Below are positions 29,654 to 38,430 of a DNA stretch of 64,000 nt, in pieces. Location of the stretch: NCBI RefSeq assembly GCF_028369135.1, contig NZ_JAPWHW010000006.1, positions 147,867-211,866 on the forward strand. The letters are read 5' to 3'. Numbering within the stretch: the stretch's first letter is position 1; each line of letters opens with the position of its first letter. Below the pieces are notes generated by a model, which was given only the letters and a program-made list of their open reading frames with translations, ran no database searches and was not told the origin of the DNA. Source of the DNA: Roseovarius sp. ZX-A-9 (GTDB lineage: Bacteria > Pseudomonadota > Alphaproteobacteria > Rhodobacterales > Rhodobacteraceae). The position numbers and the translations under genes were made by a program.

Positions 29654-29673
29654 GATTGTATTTCAAAACAATC
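29654..29673. promoter_or_regulatory. inverted repeat between puuE-uraD and uraH, candidate operator
   Basis: GATTGT-ATTTCAAA-ACAATC has perfect 6-base arms in the 142-base gap between divergent purine genes. A nearby TTTTTCAAAAAAAT shares TTTCAAAAAA with the bhcR-bhcA region. A LysR gene lies just beyond uraH and BhcR is 10 kb away; which protein binds is unknown. Confidence 0.5.
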
Positions 29674-29773
29674 TGTTTGTTTTTCAAAAAAATCGGTAAG
29701 GAGCCTTAAACCTGTCAGGGTTTGCGTCAATCATGCAGAGTTGAGACATTGCCGAAAACCCATGGAGAATCTC

Positions 29774-30127
29774 ATGTCTGGCTATCTGACCACCCATGTT
29801 CTTGATACTGCGCGCGGCTGCCCTGCCGAAGGACTTTCGATCGAGCTATATCGCATTGATGGGACGGAGCGGACTCACCTGAAAACCCTTGTTACCAATG
29901 ATGACGGCCGGACCGATGCGCAGATCCTGCCGTCAGCAGAGTTTCGGACCGGGAGCTATGAACTGGTGTTTCATGCCGGTGATTACCTGGACCGGACCGG
30001 CGTTGCCCCCGAAAACCCGCGCTTTCTGGATGTGATCCCGCTGCGCTTTGGCATGTCCGAGGAAGTGCATTATCATGTGCCATTGCTGCTGTCGCCGTTC
30101 GGTTACTCGACCTATCGCGGCAGCTAA
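29774..30127 (+). CDS. uraH: 5-hydroxyisourate hydrolase
   Basis: Transthyretin-related enzyme (117 residues) opening 5-hydroxyisourate to OHCU, the step between urate oxidase and UraD. The N-terminal [17 protein letters not shown] and the C-terminal tetrapeptide YRGS are the diagnostic signatures, with [19 protein letters not shown] at the end. GGAGA precedes the ATG at 29774. It is divergent from the PuuE-UraD gene, which encodes the next enzymes. Confidence 0.95.
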   Translation: MSGYLTTHVLDTARGCPAEGLSIELYRIDGTERTHLKTLVTNDDGRTDAQILPSAEFRTGSYELVFHAGDYLDRTGVAPENPRFLDVIPLRFGMSEEVHYHVPLLLSPFGYSTYRGS

Positions 30128-30139
30128 AACGTTTCGCCT

Positions 30140-31060
30140 TTAACCCTCGGGTCCGGTCACCTTGATGACGTCGCGGATCCGCTCGATCACGAACTCCATG
30201 AACAGCCGCGTCTTGGGATCCTGGTGGCGACGGTGGGTAAAGAGGCACGCCATCTGGATCGGCTCGGGCGGCGTATCTTCCGCGACCACGACCAGCGCGC
30301 CCGACGCCAGATGGTCGGCAACCTCGAAGACGGGTTTCAGCGAGATTCCGTGCCCGGCCAGCGCCCAGTCCACCAGAACGTCACCGTCATCGCATTCATA
30401 GCGTCCGAGCGCGCGGTAGCGCTTGGGGCCCTCCGGGGTCATCAGCGGCCACTGGAATTCTGTCGCGCCAGGATAGCGCAGGTTGAGGCATTCATGCTTG
30501 CCCTTGTCCAGATCGTCGCCGCTGCGCGGATGCCCGTGGGCCTTGATATAGTCCGGCGAAGCGCACAGCACCCGCTGCACATCGGCAATCTTCTTGATCC
30601 GCAGGTTGCTGTCCTCGGGCTGGCCAAGGAAAAACGCCAGATCCAGCCCCTCGGTGGTCAGGTCAACCTTGCGGTCGGTCAGGCGCAGACGCACGCTGAC
30701 CTCGGGGTATTTCGCCAGAAATGCAGACACTTGCGGTGCGATCAGGCGGCGGCCCACGCCCAGCGGTGCCGCCACATAAAGCGATCCGCGCGGCTGGTCG
30801 GTGATATTGACGACCTGGGCCTCGGCGGCTTCGACCGCTTCCAGCACCTGGCACGCACCACCGTAAAATGCCACGCCCTGCTCGGTCGCGGTCAGGTTCC
30901 GGGTGGTCCGCTGAAACAGCCGCACACCCAGATGCGATTCGAGCTGCGAAATCCGCGACGAGGTGACGGCGGGCGAAATCCGCAGGTCGCGCCCGGCGGC
31001 CGACATGCTGCCCAATTCGTAAACGCGGACAAAAGTGCGGATATTGTCAAAATAGGACAT
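30140..31060 (-). CDS. LysR-type regulator of the purine block
   Basis: 306 residues. The N-terminal helix-turn-helix (SMSAAGRDLRISPAVTSSRI, about 18-37) is followed by QLESHLGVRLFQRTTRNLT and a periplasmic-binding-like effector domain (about 90-300). It lies between uraH and puuD, divergent from puuD across a 142-base gap, so control of urate catabolism is the natural guess. The effector is unknown; urate or an early ring product would be reasonable. Confidence 0.87.
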   Translation of the reverse strand: MSYFDNIRTFVRVYELGSMSAAGRDLRISPAVTSSRISQLESHLGVRLFQRTTRNLTATEQGVAFYGGACQVLEAVEAAEAQVVNITDQPRGSLYVAAPLGVGRRLIAPQVSAFLAKYPEVSVRLRLTDRKVDLTTEGLDLAFFLGQPEDSNLRIKKIADVQRVLCASPDYIKAHGHPRSGDDLDKGKHECLNLRYPGATEFQWPLMTPEGPKRYRALGRYECDDGDVLVDWALAGHGISLKPVFEVADHLASGALVVVAEDTPPEPIQMACLFTHRRHQDPKTRLFMEFVIERIRDVIKVTGPEG

Positions 31061-31202
31061 GATTGTGTGCCGCCTTGTGCCGTTTCGCTCTATGCTAATC
31101 TGCTTTCTTCTGCTTTTTTTGATACAGCTTGGGCATTTAGGGCGATACCAAAAAAGATGATTTCCGCCTAGTCAGGCCGCAGCGAAAATTGGGAGGCGTA
31201 AC

Positions 31203-32438
31203 ATGTATGATTTAGCCGTCATGTGGGACTGGGCGGGATTTGCCGTGCGATGGCTGCATGTCGTTACCGCGATGGCCTGGATCGGCGCGTCATTTTACTT
31301 CATCGCCCTTGATCTGGGGTTGGTAAAGGCCCCTAACCTGCCCACCGGGGCCTCTGGCGAAGAATGGCAGGTACATGGCGGCGGGTTCTACCACATCCAG
31401 AAATATCTGGTCGCGCCAGAGCACATGCCCGAACATCTCGTCTGGCACAAATGGCAAAGTTACGCGACATGGCTATCCGGTGCGGCGCTGTTGATGATTG
31501 TCTACTGGGTCGGCGGAGAGCTGTATCTGCTTGATCCCACCAAGGCCGATCTGGCGTTGTGGCAGGGCATCGTGATCTCGGGCGGATCGCTGACCATCGG
31601 CTGGATCGCATATGATTTCCTGTGCAAATCCAAGCTGGGCGAGACGCCGACCGTACTGATGCTGCTGCTGTTCGTGATCCTGACGGTCATGTCCTGGGGC
31701 TATAACGAGATTTTCACCGGCCGCGCCGCGCTGCTGCATCTGGGGGCCTTCACCGCCACGATCATGACCGCGAACGTGTTTTTCATCATCATGCCAAACC
31801 AGCATATCGTGGTGAAAGACCTGCAGGAAGGCCGCACGCCGGATCCGAAATACGGCAAGATCGCCAAGCTGCGCTCGACCCACAACAACTACCTGACGCT
31901 GCCGGTCATCTTCCTGATGCTCAGCAACCATTACCCGCTGGCCTTCGCGACGGAATATAGCTGGATCATCGCCAGCCTGATCTTCCTCACAGGTGTCACC
32001 ATTCGGCATTATTTCAACACCCTGCACGCCACCGGCAAGGGGCCGCACTGGACGTGGGCCGTGACCGTGCTGCTGATGGTGCTGATCGCGTGGCTGTCGA
32101 CCGCGTCGATGCTGGACAACTATGACGACGCCGAGGCGCGAGAGCTGACCCCCTATGAACAGCAGTTCGCTTCGGCTCCGGGGTTCGAGGATGCCTATGA
32201 CATCGTGCTGGGCAACTGTTCGATGTGCCATGCCCGCGAACCGGCCTGGGATGGCATTCGCTGGCCGCCCAAGGGCGTCGTGCTGGAGACCGAGAGTGAC
32301 GTGGCGCGGCACGCGAAGATGATCTTTCTTCAGGCCGGCGCGAGCCACGCCATGCCACCACCCAACGCGATCCGTACCATGACGGACGAGAACCGCGCCG
32401 CCATCATCACCTGGTTCCGCCAAGCATCGGCGGAGTAA
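31203..32438 (+). CDS. puuD: membrane urate oxidase PuuD with C-terminal cytochrome c
   Basis: Urate-oxidising membrane protein (411 residues) that starts aerobic urate degradation and passes electrons to the respiratory chain. About eight hydrophobic segments in residues 1-300 form the urate hydroxylase domain, with RWLHVVTAMAWIGASFYFIA at the start. The C-terminal domain has a heme c site CSMCH near residue 340 and a methionine-containing ASHAMPPPNAI that could supply the axial ligand. Its product feeds uraH and then puuE-uraD. Confidence 0.94.
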   Translation: MYDLAVMWDWAGFAVRWLHVVTAMAWIGASFYFIALDLGLVKAPNLPTGASGEEWQVHGGGFYHIQKYLVAPEHMPEHLVWHKWQSYATWLSGAALLMIVYWVGGELYLLDPTKADLALWQGIVISGGSLTIGWIAYDFLCKSKLGETPTVLMLLLFVILTVMSWGYNEIFTGRAALLHLGAFTATIMTANVFFIIMPNQHIVVKDLQEGRTPDPKYGKIAKLRSTHNNYLTLPVIFLMLSNHYPLAFATEYSWIIASLIFLTGVTIRHYFNTLHATGKGPHWTWAVTVLLMVLIAWLSTASMLDNYDDAEARELTPYEQQFASAPGFEDAYDIVLGNCSMCHAREPAWDGIRWPPKGVVLETESDVARHAKMIFLQAGASHAMPPPNAIRTMTDENRAAIITWFRQASAE

Positions 32439-32464
32439 GACAGCACCACGGCAAGGATCGAGAC

Positions 32465-33268
32465 ATGCATCTGGGATTGATCGGATACGGCAATATCGCA
32501 GCCGCCCTGATCGAACGGCTCACACCGTCGCAGGTGAGGCAGGTCACCGCGCTGATCCGGCCTGCCTCGGACGCGGCGGAACGTCATGCGGCACAGCCCC
32601 TGAAGGGCGCGCCGCCGGTCCGCTTTGTCACCAGCCTTGAGGCATTGACTGACGCGCGTCCGCAACTGATCGTGGAATGTGCGGGCCATGCGGCCTTGCG
32701 CGACCATGGGCCAGCCCTGTTGCGGGCGGGGCATGACATGGTGATCGCCTCGCTCGGCGCGCTGGCCGATTCACAGTTTCAAGAGCAAATGGACACCGCT
32801 GCCCGCGAGGGAAAGGCGCGTATCATCCTGCCCAGCGGGGCCATCGGCGGACTGGACCTGCTGCGCGGCGTTGCGCTGTCGGGCAAGGTTGAGGTGAGTT
32901 ATACCGGGCGCAAGCCGCCGCAGGCGTGGAAGGGATCACCAGCAGAGGATGCGGTGAATCTGGATCGGCTGGAGGAAGCGGCCACGTTTTTCACCGGCAG
33001 CGGGCGTCAGGCAGCACTGCAATATCCCAAGAACGCCAATGTGGTGGCGGCGCTGGCGCTGGCAGGTGCGGGTTTCGACACGATGCGCGTCGCGCTGGTG
33101 GCCGATCCGGCGGCGCAGGGCAACCAGCACGCCTACGAGGTCGTCTCGCCGCTCTGCCGCTACCAGATGCAGATCGACGCCACCGGGTCGGCGGGAAATG
33201 CGCGCACCTCTGCGACGACGGTTCTCAGCATCCTGCAAGAGATCACGACCTACCGCGCCACTCTCTGA
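32465..33268 (+). CDS. nadX: L-aspartate dehydrogenase
   Basis: NAD(P)-dependent enzyme (267 residues) interconverting L-aspartate and iminosuccinate/oxaloacetate plus ammonia. The N-terminal GLIGYGNIAAALIERL is the dinucleotide fold. IVECAGHAALRDHGPALLRA and the C-terminal GNARTSATTVLSIL are AspDH signatures. It lies 26 bases after puuD on the same strand, so it belongs to the purine unit. Aspartate is also the amino donor of BhcA and the product of BhcD, so the enzyme links purine nitrogen with the bhc cycle. A role in NAD synthesis is the alternative, but nadA/nadC are absent nearby. Confidence 0.88.
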   Translation: MHLGLIGYGNIAAALIERLTPSQVRQVTALIRPASDAAERHAAQPLKGAPPVRFVTSLEALTDARPQLIVECAGHAALRDHGPALLRAGHDMVIASLGALADSQFQEQMDTAAREGKARIILPSGAIGGLDLLRGVALSGKVEVSYTGRKPPQAWKGSPAEDAVNLDRLEEAATFFTGSGRQAALQYPKNANVVAALALAGAGFDTMRVALVADPAAQGNQHAYEVVSPLCRYQMQIDATGSAGNARTSATTVLSILQEITTYRATL

Positions 33269-33303
33269 CACCGCCCCTGCCCCGCTCCGGCTCAGGGACG
33301 GTG
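33269..33303. terminator. bidirectional hairpin between nadX and the flavin monooxygenase
   Basis: CACCG-C-CCCTG pairs with CAGGG-A-CGGTG, giving two 5-bp stems around a single mismatch and a 13-base loop. It fills the gap between two convergent genes. There is no strong T-run on either side. Confidence 0.5.
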
Positions 33304-33307
33304 CCGG

Positions 33308-34582
33308 TCAGGCGTCAACCATCGCATCAGAGGTCGATGGCTCGTATTCCAGATAGGTCTGCTGGGTTGCGATATGATCGGCCACGAATTTGGCGTCGTG
33401 CCATACCCCCCAGATGAAAGATGAGCCGCGCCGCGATTGCCAGGGCAATCCGATGAAATAGACGCCCGGCTCGGTCGACACGCCGCGCCGGTGATCGGGC
33501 TTGCCAGTCTCGTCGAACGCGTCCACCTCCAACCAGCTGTAATCGAGCGCGAAACCGGTGGCCCAGATCACAGACGTGACGCCAGCCGCCGCCAGATCAA
33601 GCTCTCGGATGGGGTTGGTCAGGCAATCAGGGTCCGGCCACTTCTTGCGGGCTTCTGGTTCTTCGGGCAAGTCGAGCCCGTTGCGCGCGATATAGGCGTC
33701 GGCCTCGTCCAGCACGGAGTGGTAATTGGCGTCGCCCTTGGCCACGTTATCCACCAGATCGTCAGCGAACTGCAGCTTGCCATCCGAATAGCCAGCCGTC
33801 AGGCCGACCAGTTGCATGCCGCCCGCGGCAAAGCGGCGAAAATCGACCGTCTTGCCACCATTGGCGCCGCTCACTGCAATCGTCACATGTTCTGTCCCCG
33901 GCCCCGGTGTCTGCATGTCCCATTTACCCAGAACACCCAGCCACCACACGAAATCGCGGTTGCGATAGCGACGCGGCGGACGGTCATGCGGGCCGACCGA
34001 CAGATAGACCTGCCGCCCGGAATTCATCAGCTCTTCGGCGATCTGCGCGCCCGACGACCCCGCCCCCACGACCATCACCGCCCCTTCAGGCAGCTGATCG
34101 GGGTTGCGGTAGGCGTTCGAGTGAATTTGCAGCAGATTTGCCTCAGCCGGGATGATGGGCGGAAAGACCGGGCGTTGGAACGGCCCGGTGGCGGCGACCA
34201 CGTTCTGCGCCTCGATCGGCCCCTCGGACGTTTCGACGCGAAAGCCGCGTTGCCCGGTCAACCGCTTGACCGATTTGACCTCGACACCGCAGCGGACCGG
34301 GGCCGCGATCTTCCTGGCATAATCGACGAAGTAATCGGCAACGCCCTCCTTGGGGACAAAACCGTCGGCGTCGATATCGGGAAATTCCAACCCGGGAAAC
34401 CGGTCATGCCACGCGGGGCCATTGGCCACCAGACTGTCCCAGCGCGCCGTGCGCCAGCGTTCGGCGATGCGATCACGCTCCAGAACCAGGTGAGAGATGC
34501 CGTTGTTGCTCAGGTGCTCGCTCATCGCGACACCGGCCTGCCCGGCCCCCACGACGAGTGTGTTAGTCTTTTCAACCGGCAT
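33308..34582 (-). CDS. flavin-containing monooxygenase (FAD/NAD(P)H)
   Basis: Class B flavoprotein monooxygenase-like protein (424 residues). The FAD-binding GxGxxG is VVGAGQAGVAMSEHL at residue 9 onward, the NADPH site is MVVGAGSSGAQIAEEL in the middle, and VIWATGFALDYSW near the C-terminus is the ATG motif common to these enzymes. Likely substrates are N- or S-containing compounds, but homologues vary widely. I start at MPVEKTNTL (34582), directly before the FAD motif; a longer start at 34639 is possible. It is divergent from the Rieske oxygenase across a 272-base gap in which I see no further gene. Confidence 0.87.
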   Translation of the reverse strand: MPVEKTNTLVVGAGQAGVAMSEHLSNNGISHLVLERDRIAERWRTARWDSLVANGPAWHDRFPGLEFPDIDADGFVPKEGVADYFVDYARKIAAPVRCGVEVKSVKRLTGQRGFRVETSEGPIEAQNVVAATGPFQRPVFPPIIPAEANLLQIHSNAYRNPDQLPEGAVMVVGAGSSGAQIAEELMNSGRQVYLSVGPHDRPPRRYRNRDFVWWLGVLGKWDMQTPGPGTEHVTIAVSGANGGKTVDFRRFAAGGMQLVGLTAGYSDGKLQFADDLVDNVAKGDANYHSVLDEADAYIARNGLDLPEEPEARKKWPDPDCLTNPIRELDLAAAGVTSVIWATGFALDYSWLEVDAFDETGKPDHRRGVSTEPGVYFIGLPWQSRRGSSFIWGVWHDAKFVADHIATQQTYLEYEPSTSDAMVDA

Positions 34583-34854
34583 CCCTGCGCCCCTTTTTCC
34601 ATATCCATTGCGCCCGTTCGCGGACCCTTCCAGCGACATTAGTTGCTGATCCGTCGCGCGGAAAATACGAAATGGTTCAGCATTGATTAGCCTTTCCCTA
34701 CTGTCGCCAAGGGCGACCTTCCGCCACGCAAACGCGGGCAGCTTAGGCAGGCTCTAATCGGGGCTGAGGGAGTCTCTACTTTCGGCCCCACCACCAAACA
34801 TGAAACTGTTCGCGCATCTGCCCCCTTCGGGGCCCGTCAGGATGGAGGTTTCTC

Positions 34855-36000
34855 ATGGCCAAGGATATTATCGACTCCACCGCCACGAAGGCGCTGCGCG
34901 AGGCCGCCGGCATCCCCTTCGAAAATGCCCGCGCCATGCCGCCCGAGGTCTACACCTCGGAGGCGTTCGCAGAGCTGGAACTGGACCAGATCTTTCGCAA
35001 GGACTGGTATTGCGTCGGTCGCGCCACCGCCCTGCCCGAACCCGGAGATTACGTGACCTGCGATCTGGCTGGTCAACCGGTCATGGTGCTGCGGGACAAG
35101 GATGGCGTGCTGCGGGCGCAATCCAATGTCTGCCTACACCGCATGTCCACCCTGCTGGAGGGGCGCGGACGCATTCGCAGCATCGTCTGCCCCTACCACG
35201 CCTGGACCTACAACCTGGATGGAACGCTGCGCGGCGCGCCCGCGATGACTCTCAATCAGGGATTCTGCAAGGAGGGGTACCGCCTGCCGCAACTGCGCTG
35301 CGAGGAATGGCTGGGTTGGGTATTCGTCACGCTGAACGCGGACGCCGCCCCCGTCAAAGAGCGGCTGGCCGAGGTCGAGACGCTGATCGAGGGTTACGAC
35401 ATGACCCGCTATACCGAGGCGTTTTTCGAAGAACATGTCTGGGATACCAACTGGAAGGTGCTGGCCGAGAATTTCATGGAGAGCTACCATCTGCCGGTCT
35501 GTCACGCGGGCACCATCGGCGGGCTCAGCAAGCTGGACGAGATGGTCTGCGTGCCCGGACGGCCCGCCTTCAACTACCACACCATCCTCAAGGACGAAAC
35601 ACTGCGGATCGCGATGGCGCATCCCTCCAACACCCGGTTGAAGGGCGAGGAACGCCGCACCACGTTCCTGCTGGCGCTCTACCCCAGCCTGCTGATCACG
35701 CTCACGCCGGGGTATTTCTGGTATCTGTCGCTGCATCCGCGCGGTCCGGGACAGGTGCATATCCGCTTTGGTGGCGGCATGTCGGACGATTTCGCCGAGG
35801 ATGCCGATGCGGCCCAGAACTTTGCCGATCTCAAGACGCTGCTGGGTGAGGTCAATGTCGAGGATCGCGGCTGTACCGAAAAAGTGTTCAACGGGCTGTC
35901 GTCGCAACTGGCGGCGCCGGGACATCTATCGCATCTGGAACGCCCGAACTATGATTTCGCGCAGTACCTGATGGGCCGCATCGACGGCGACGCGCCCTGA
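34855..36000 (+). CDS. Rieske non-heme iron oxygenase, alpha subunit
   Basis: 381 residues. The Rieske [2Fe-2S] site is NVCLHRMSTLL and VCPYHAWTYNLDG (CxH and CxxH, around residues 95-120). The mononuclear iron site begins ENFMESYHLPVCHAG near residue 205, and the acidic third ligand would lie in the C-terminal third. The arrangement resembles single-component oxygenases acting on quaternary amines (choline, carnitine, glycine betaine, stachydrine) more than aromatic dioxygenases. No reductase gene is adjacent. Neighbours include remnants of an aldehyde dehydrogenase and a methylated-amine dehydrogenase, which fits N-demethylation. Confidence 0.86.
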   Translation: MAKDIIDSTATKALREAAGIPFENARAMPPEVYTSEAFAELELDQIFRKDWYCVGRATALPEPGDYVTCDLAGQPVMVLRDKDGVLRAQSNVCLHRMSTLLEGRGRIRSIVCPYHAWTYNLDGTLRGAPAMTLNQGFCKEGYRLPQLRCEEWLGWVFVTLNADAAPVKERLAEVETLIEGYDMTRYTEAFFEEHVWDTNWKVLAENFMESYHLPVCHAGTIGGLSKLDEMVCVPGRPAFNYHTILKDETLRIAMAHPSNTRLKGEERRTTFLLALYPSLLITLTPGYFWYLSLHPRGPGQVHIRFGGGMSDDFAEDADAAQNFADLKTLLGEVNVEDRGCTEKVFNGLSSQLAAPGHLSHLERPNYDFAQYLMGRIDGDAP

Positions 36001-36059
36001 GTCCCGATGAAGCGGTCCCGCCGCTTCGATCATTCAAACTTCAATCCACGGAGCCATGC

Positions 36060-36488
36060 ATGGCACATACGCGCATTCGCAAGTTCAACACCTCCGACAC
36101 CTACCCCGAACAGAAGCTCGACAACGACCTGTGCCAGGCGGTCGTGACGCAAGGGGGCCGCACCGTCTGGCTGCGCGGGCAATGCCCGCAGAACCTCGAT
36201 GATGCGCGCAACATCGACAGCCATGATCCGGTCGAGCAGACCCACAAGGTCATGCAGAACATCAAGCAATTGATCGAAGAAGCCGGCGGCGACATGTCCC
36301 ATCTGGTCAAGGTTGTCGTCTACATCACCGATGTGCGCCACCGCGAGGCGGTCTACCGGACCATGGGCGAATATATCAAAGGCGTGCATCCGGTTTCGAC
36401 GGGCCTTGTTGTGCAGGCGCTGGCGCGGCCCGAATGGCTGGTCGAGATCGACGGCACGGCGGTGATCCCCGAAGGGTATCAGGCATGA
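36060..36488 (+). CDS. RidA/YjgF-family protein lacking the usual arginine
   Basis: 142 residues of the YjgF/YER057c/UK114 fold; archetypal RidA hydrolyses reactive enamines and imines. RGQCPQNLDDARNIDSHDPV and DMSHLVKVVVYITDVRHREA are clear family segments. Where active RidA has Arg before the CVEV-like strand, this protein has PVSTGLVVQALARPEWLVEI, so the catalytic arginine seems absent and the protein belongs with Rid subfamilies of uncertain activity. Its TGA overlaps the next gene's ATG. Confidence 0.86.
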   Translation: MAHTRIRKFNTSDTYPEQKLDNDLCQAVVTQGGRTVWLRGQCPQNLDDARNIDSHDPVEQTHKVMQNIKQLIEEAGGDMSHLVKVVVYITDVRHREAVYRTMGEYIKGVHPVSTGLVVQALARPEWLVEIDGTAVIPEGYQA

Positions 36489-37159
36489 CCTTCTCGCTGG
36501 TTGCCCGCTGCGCCGAGACCGGCATGTTCGGCGTCGCCATCTCGTCATCCTCGCCCGCCGTCGCGGCGCGTTGTTCCTATGCGCGCGCGGACGTGGGTAC
36601 GGTGGCCTCGCAGAATGTCACCGACCCGACGCTGGGGCCGCTCACGCTCGACCTGATGCAGGGCGGCATGTCCGCGCCCGAGGCCATCGCCGAGGTGCAG
36701 CAGCGCGGCCGCTTCATCGAGTACCGTCAGGTTCTGGCGGTCGATGATCAGGGCCGCACGGCGATCCATTCGGGGCCCAATTCGCTGGGTATCTGGACGC
36801 AGGCGCAGGCTGAAAACGTGGCTTCGGGCGGCAACCTTCTGGCCAATGACGGCGTGCCGCAGGCCATCGTCGATGGCTATCTGGCGGCCACGGGCCATAT
36901 CGGCGACCGGCTGATCGCGGCGATGCGCGCCGGGCTGGCGGCCGGGGGCGAGGCCGGGCCGGTACATTCGGCGGGTATGATGATCGTCGATAGCGTCGCA
37001 TGGCCCGTGGCAGACCTGCGCTGCGACTGGACCGAGACCTGCCCGATAGAGGCCATCGCCACCGCATGGGATGTCTACAAACCCCAGCTTGACGCCTACA
37101 TCCAGCGCGCCCTTGATCCACGCCAGGCCCCCTCATACGGGGTTCCGGGTGACGACTGA
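36485..37159 (+). CDS. DUF1028 domain protein
   Basis: 224 residues of the DUF1028 family, thought to have an N-terminal-nucleophile-hydrolase-like fold. The characteristic start TFSLVARCAETGMFGVAISS, the middle GVASQNVT-like stretch VGTVASQNVTDPTLGPLTLD, and GNLLANDGVPQAIVDGY are present. It is coupled to the RidA-like gene by an ATGA overlap, a pairing I regard as common in catabolic operons. The substrate is unknown. The frame directly after its stop runs into an aldehyde dehydrogenase remnant. Confidence 0.85.
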   Translation: MTFSLVARCAETGMFGVAISSSSPAVAARCSYARADVGTVASQNVTDPTLGPLTLDLMQGGMSAPEAIAEVQQRGRFIEYRQVLAVDDQGRTAIHSGPNSLGIWTQAQAENVASGGNLLANDGVPQAIVDGYLAATGHIGDRLIAAMRAGLAAGGEAGPVHSAGMMIVDSVAWPVADLRCDWTETCPIEAIATAWDVYKPQLDAYIQRALDPRQAPSYGVPGDD

Positions 37160-37366
37160 CGCGGCCCGCGAACTGCACGAGCTGACGCGCTGCGGATGGC
37201 CGATGCGCTGCATGTCGGGACGGTATCGGTCAGCACGGTCGATGCCCTGCCGGCGCAAACCCTGTTCGGCGGGATGACGCAATCGGGCTTTGGACGCGAT
37301 CTTTTCTTGCATTCTCTTGAGAAATATACCGCACTCAAGACAACATGGATCAAGTACACACCCTGA
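37160..37366 (+). pseudogene. aldehyde dehydrogenase, C-terminal remnant
   Basis: In the same frame as DUF1028 but after its stop, the sequence reads ALRMADALHVGTVSVSTVDA, then LPAQTLFGGMTQSGFGRD, then LHSLEKYTALKTTWIKYTP and a stop at 37364. This is the last 55-60 residues of a PuuC/betaine-aldehyde-type aldehyde dehydrogenase, including the FGGMxxSGFGRD signature. The other 430 or so residues (nucleotide site, catalytic Cys and Glu) are gone. No ribosome-binding site stands before the only in-frame ATG (37196), so it is read as a deletion remnant. Confidence 0.85.
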
Positions 37367-37388
37367 CCGCCCGAACAGAGCAAACGCG

Positions 37389-38351
37389 ATGCTGAGGTTC
37401 ACCCTGAGGCAGCTGGAATATTTCGTCGCCGTCGGCGAAGTGGGCAGCATTGCGCTGGCCTCGGAAAAGGTGAACGTGTCGTCACCGTCGATATCGGCCG
37501 CGATCAACCAGCTTGAGAAAGAGTTCGGCCTGCCGCTGTTCGTGCGGCAACACGCGCAGGGGCTGTCGCTGACGCTGGCCGGCAAGCAGATGATGCAGCA
37601 GGCCAAGCTGGTCCTGCAGGACGCCGAAGCGCTGGTCGATCTGGCGGGCGACATATCCGGCAGCATCCGCGGCCCGTTATCTGTTGGCTGTCTGCTGACT
37701 TTTGCGCAGGTCATGCTGCCGTCGCTGCGGGCCGGGTTCGAGCGGTTGCATCCCGAGGTTCGCATTCATCAGAACGAACTGGATCAGGCAGAGATCTTCA
37801 GCCGTCTGCGGCGGGCCGAGATCGACGTGGCGCTGACCTATGACCTTGATCTGCCCGGTGATCTGAAATTTCAGCCCATTGCCTCCTTGGCGCCCTATGC
37901 GATCCTGAATGCCGAACACCCGCTGGCGCAGCGCTCCGTCGTCACGATCAATGACCTGCTGCCCTATCCGATGGTGCTGCTGGACCTGCCGTTCAGCTCG
38001 GAATACTTTCTGTCGTTCTTTTCCCTGATCGGGGCCAAGCCCAATATCGGCGAACGCACCCGCGACATGGCGGTCATGCGTAGCCTCGTCGCCAACGGCT
38101 TTGGCTATTCCATCGCCAACATCCGGCCGCTGAACGATCTGTCTCCGGATGGCAAACAGCTGTATTTCGTGCCCCTCGCTGGCGACGTGCGCCCCATGCA
38201 GATGGGTATTCTGGCCTCGCCCGAGGCCGAAAACGTGAACGTGATCCGCGCCTTCATCGCCCATTGCAAGGCCGAGCATGCCGCAGGCCGGCTGCCGGGG
38301 ATCGACACGCCTGCGGACAGACCCGGCAAACCGGGGTTAGGCCGCTCCTAA
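37389..38351 (+). CDS. LysR-type transcriptional regulator
   Basis: 320 residues. The N-terminal wing-helix domain has FTLRQLEYFVAVGEVGSIAL and NVSSPSISAAINQLEKEFGL; the effector domain spans about 90-300. I place the start at MLRFTLRQLEYF (37389), where LysR proteins normally begin; the longer upstream frame runs through the aldehyde dehydrogenase remnant. It sits between two gene remnants in a locus of amine-type catabolic genes and may be the former regulator of that pathway. The effector is unknown. Confidence 0.87.
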   Translation: MLRFTLRQLEYFVAVGEVGSIALASEKVNVSSPSISAAINQLEKEFGLPLFVRQHAQGLSLTLAGKQMMQQAKLVLQDAEALVDLAGDISGSIRGPLSVGCLLTFAQVMLPSLRAGFERLHPEVRIHQNELDQAEIFSRLRRAEIDVALTYDLDLPGDLKFQPIASLAPYAILNAEHPLAQRSVVTINDLLPYPMVLLDLPFSSEYFLSFFSLIGAKPNIGERTRDMAVMRSLVANGFGYSIANIRPLNDLSPDGKQLYFVPLAGDVRPMQMGILASPEAENVNVIRAFIAHCKAEHAAGRLPGIDTPADRPGKPGLGRS

Positions 38352-38430
38352 TCTATGGTTCTGCAAGCGCAACTTTTTGCCCTCGGGCACAGTCGCTATC
38401 GTCCCCCGGAACTGATTGCAGGAGGCGAGA

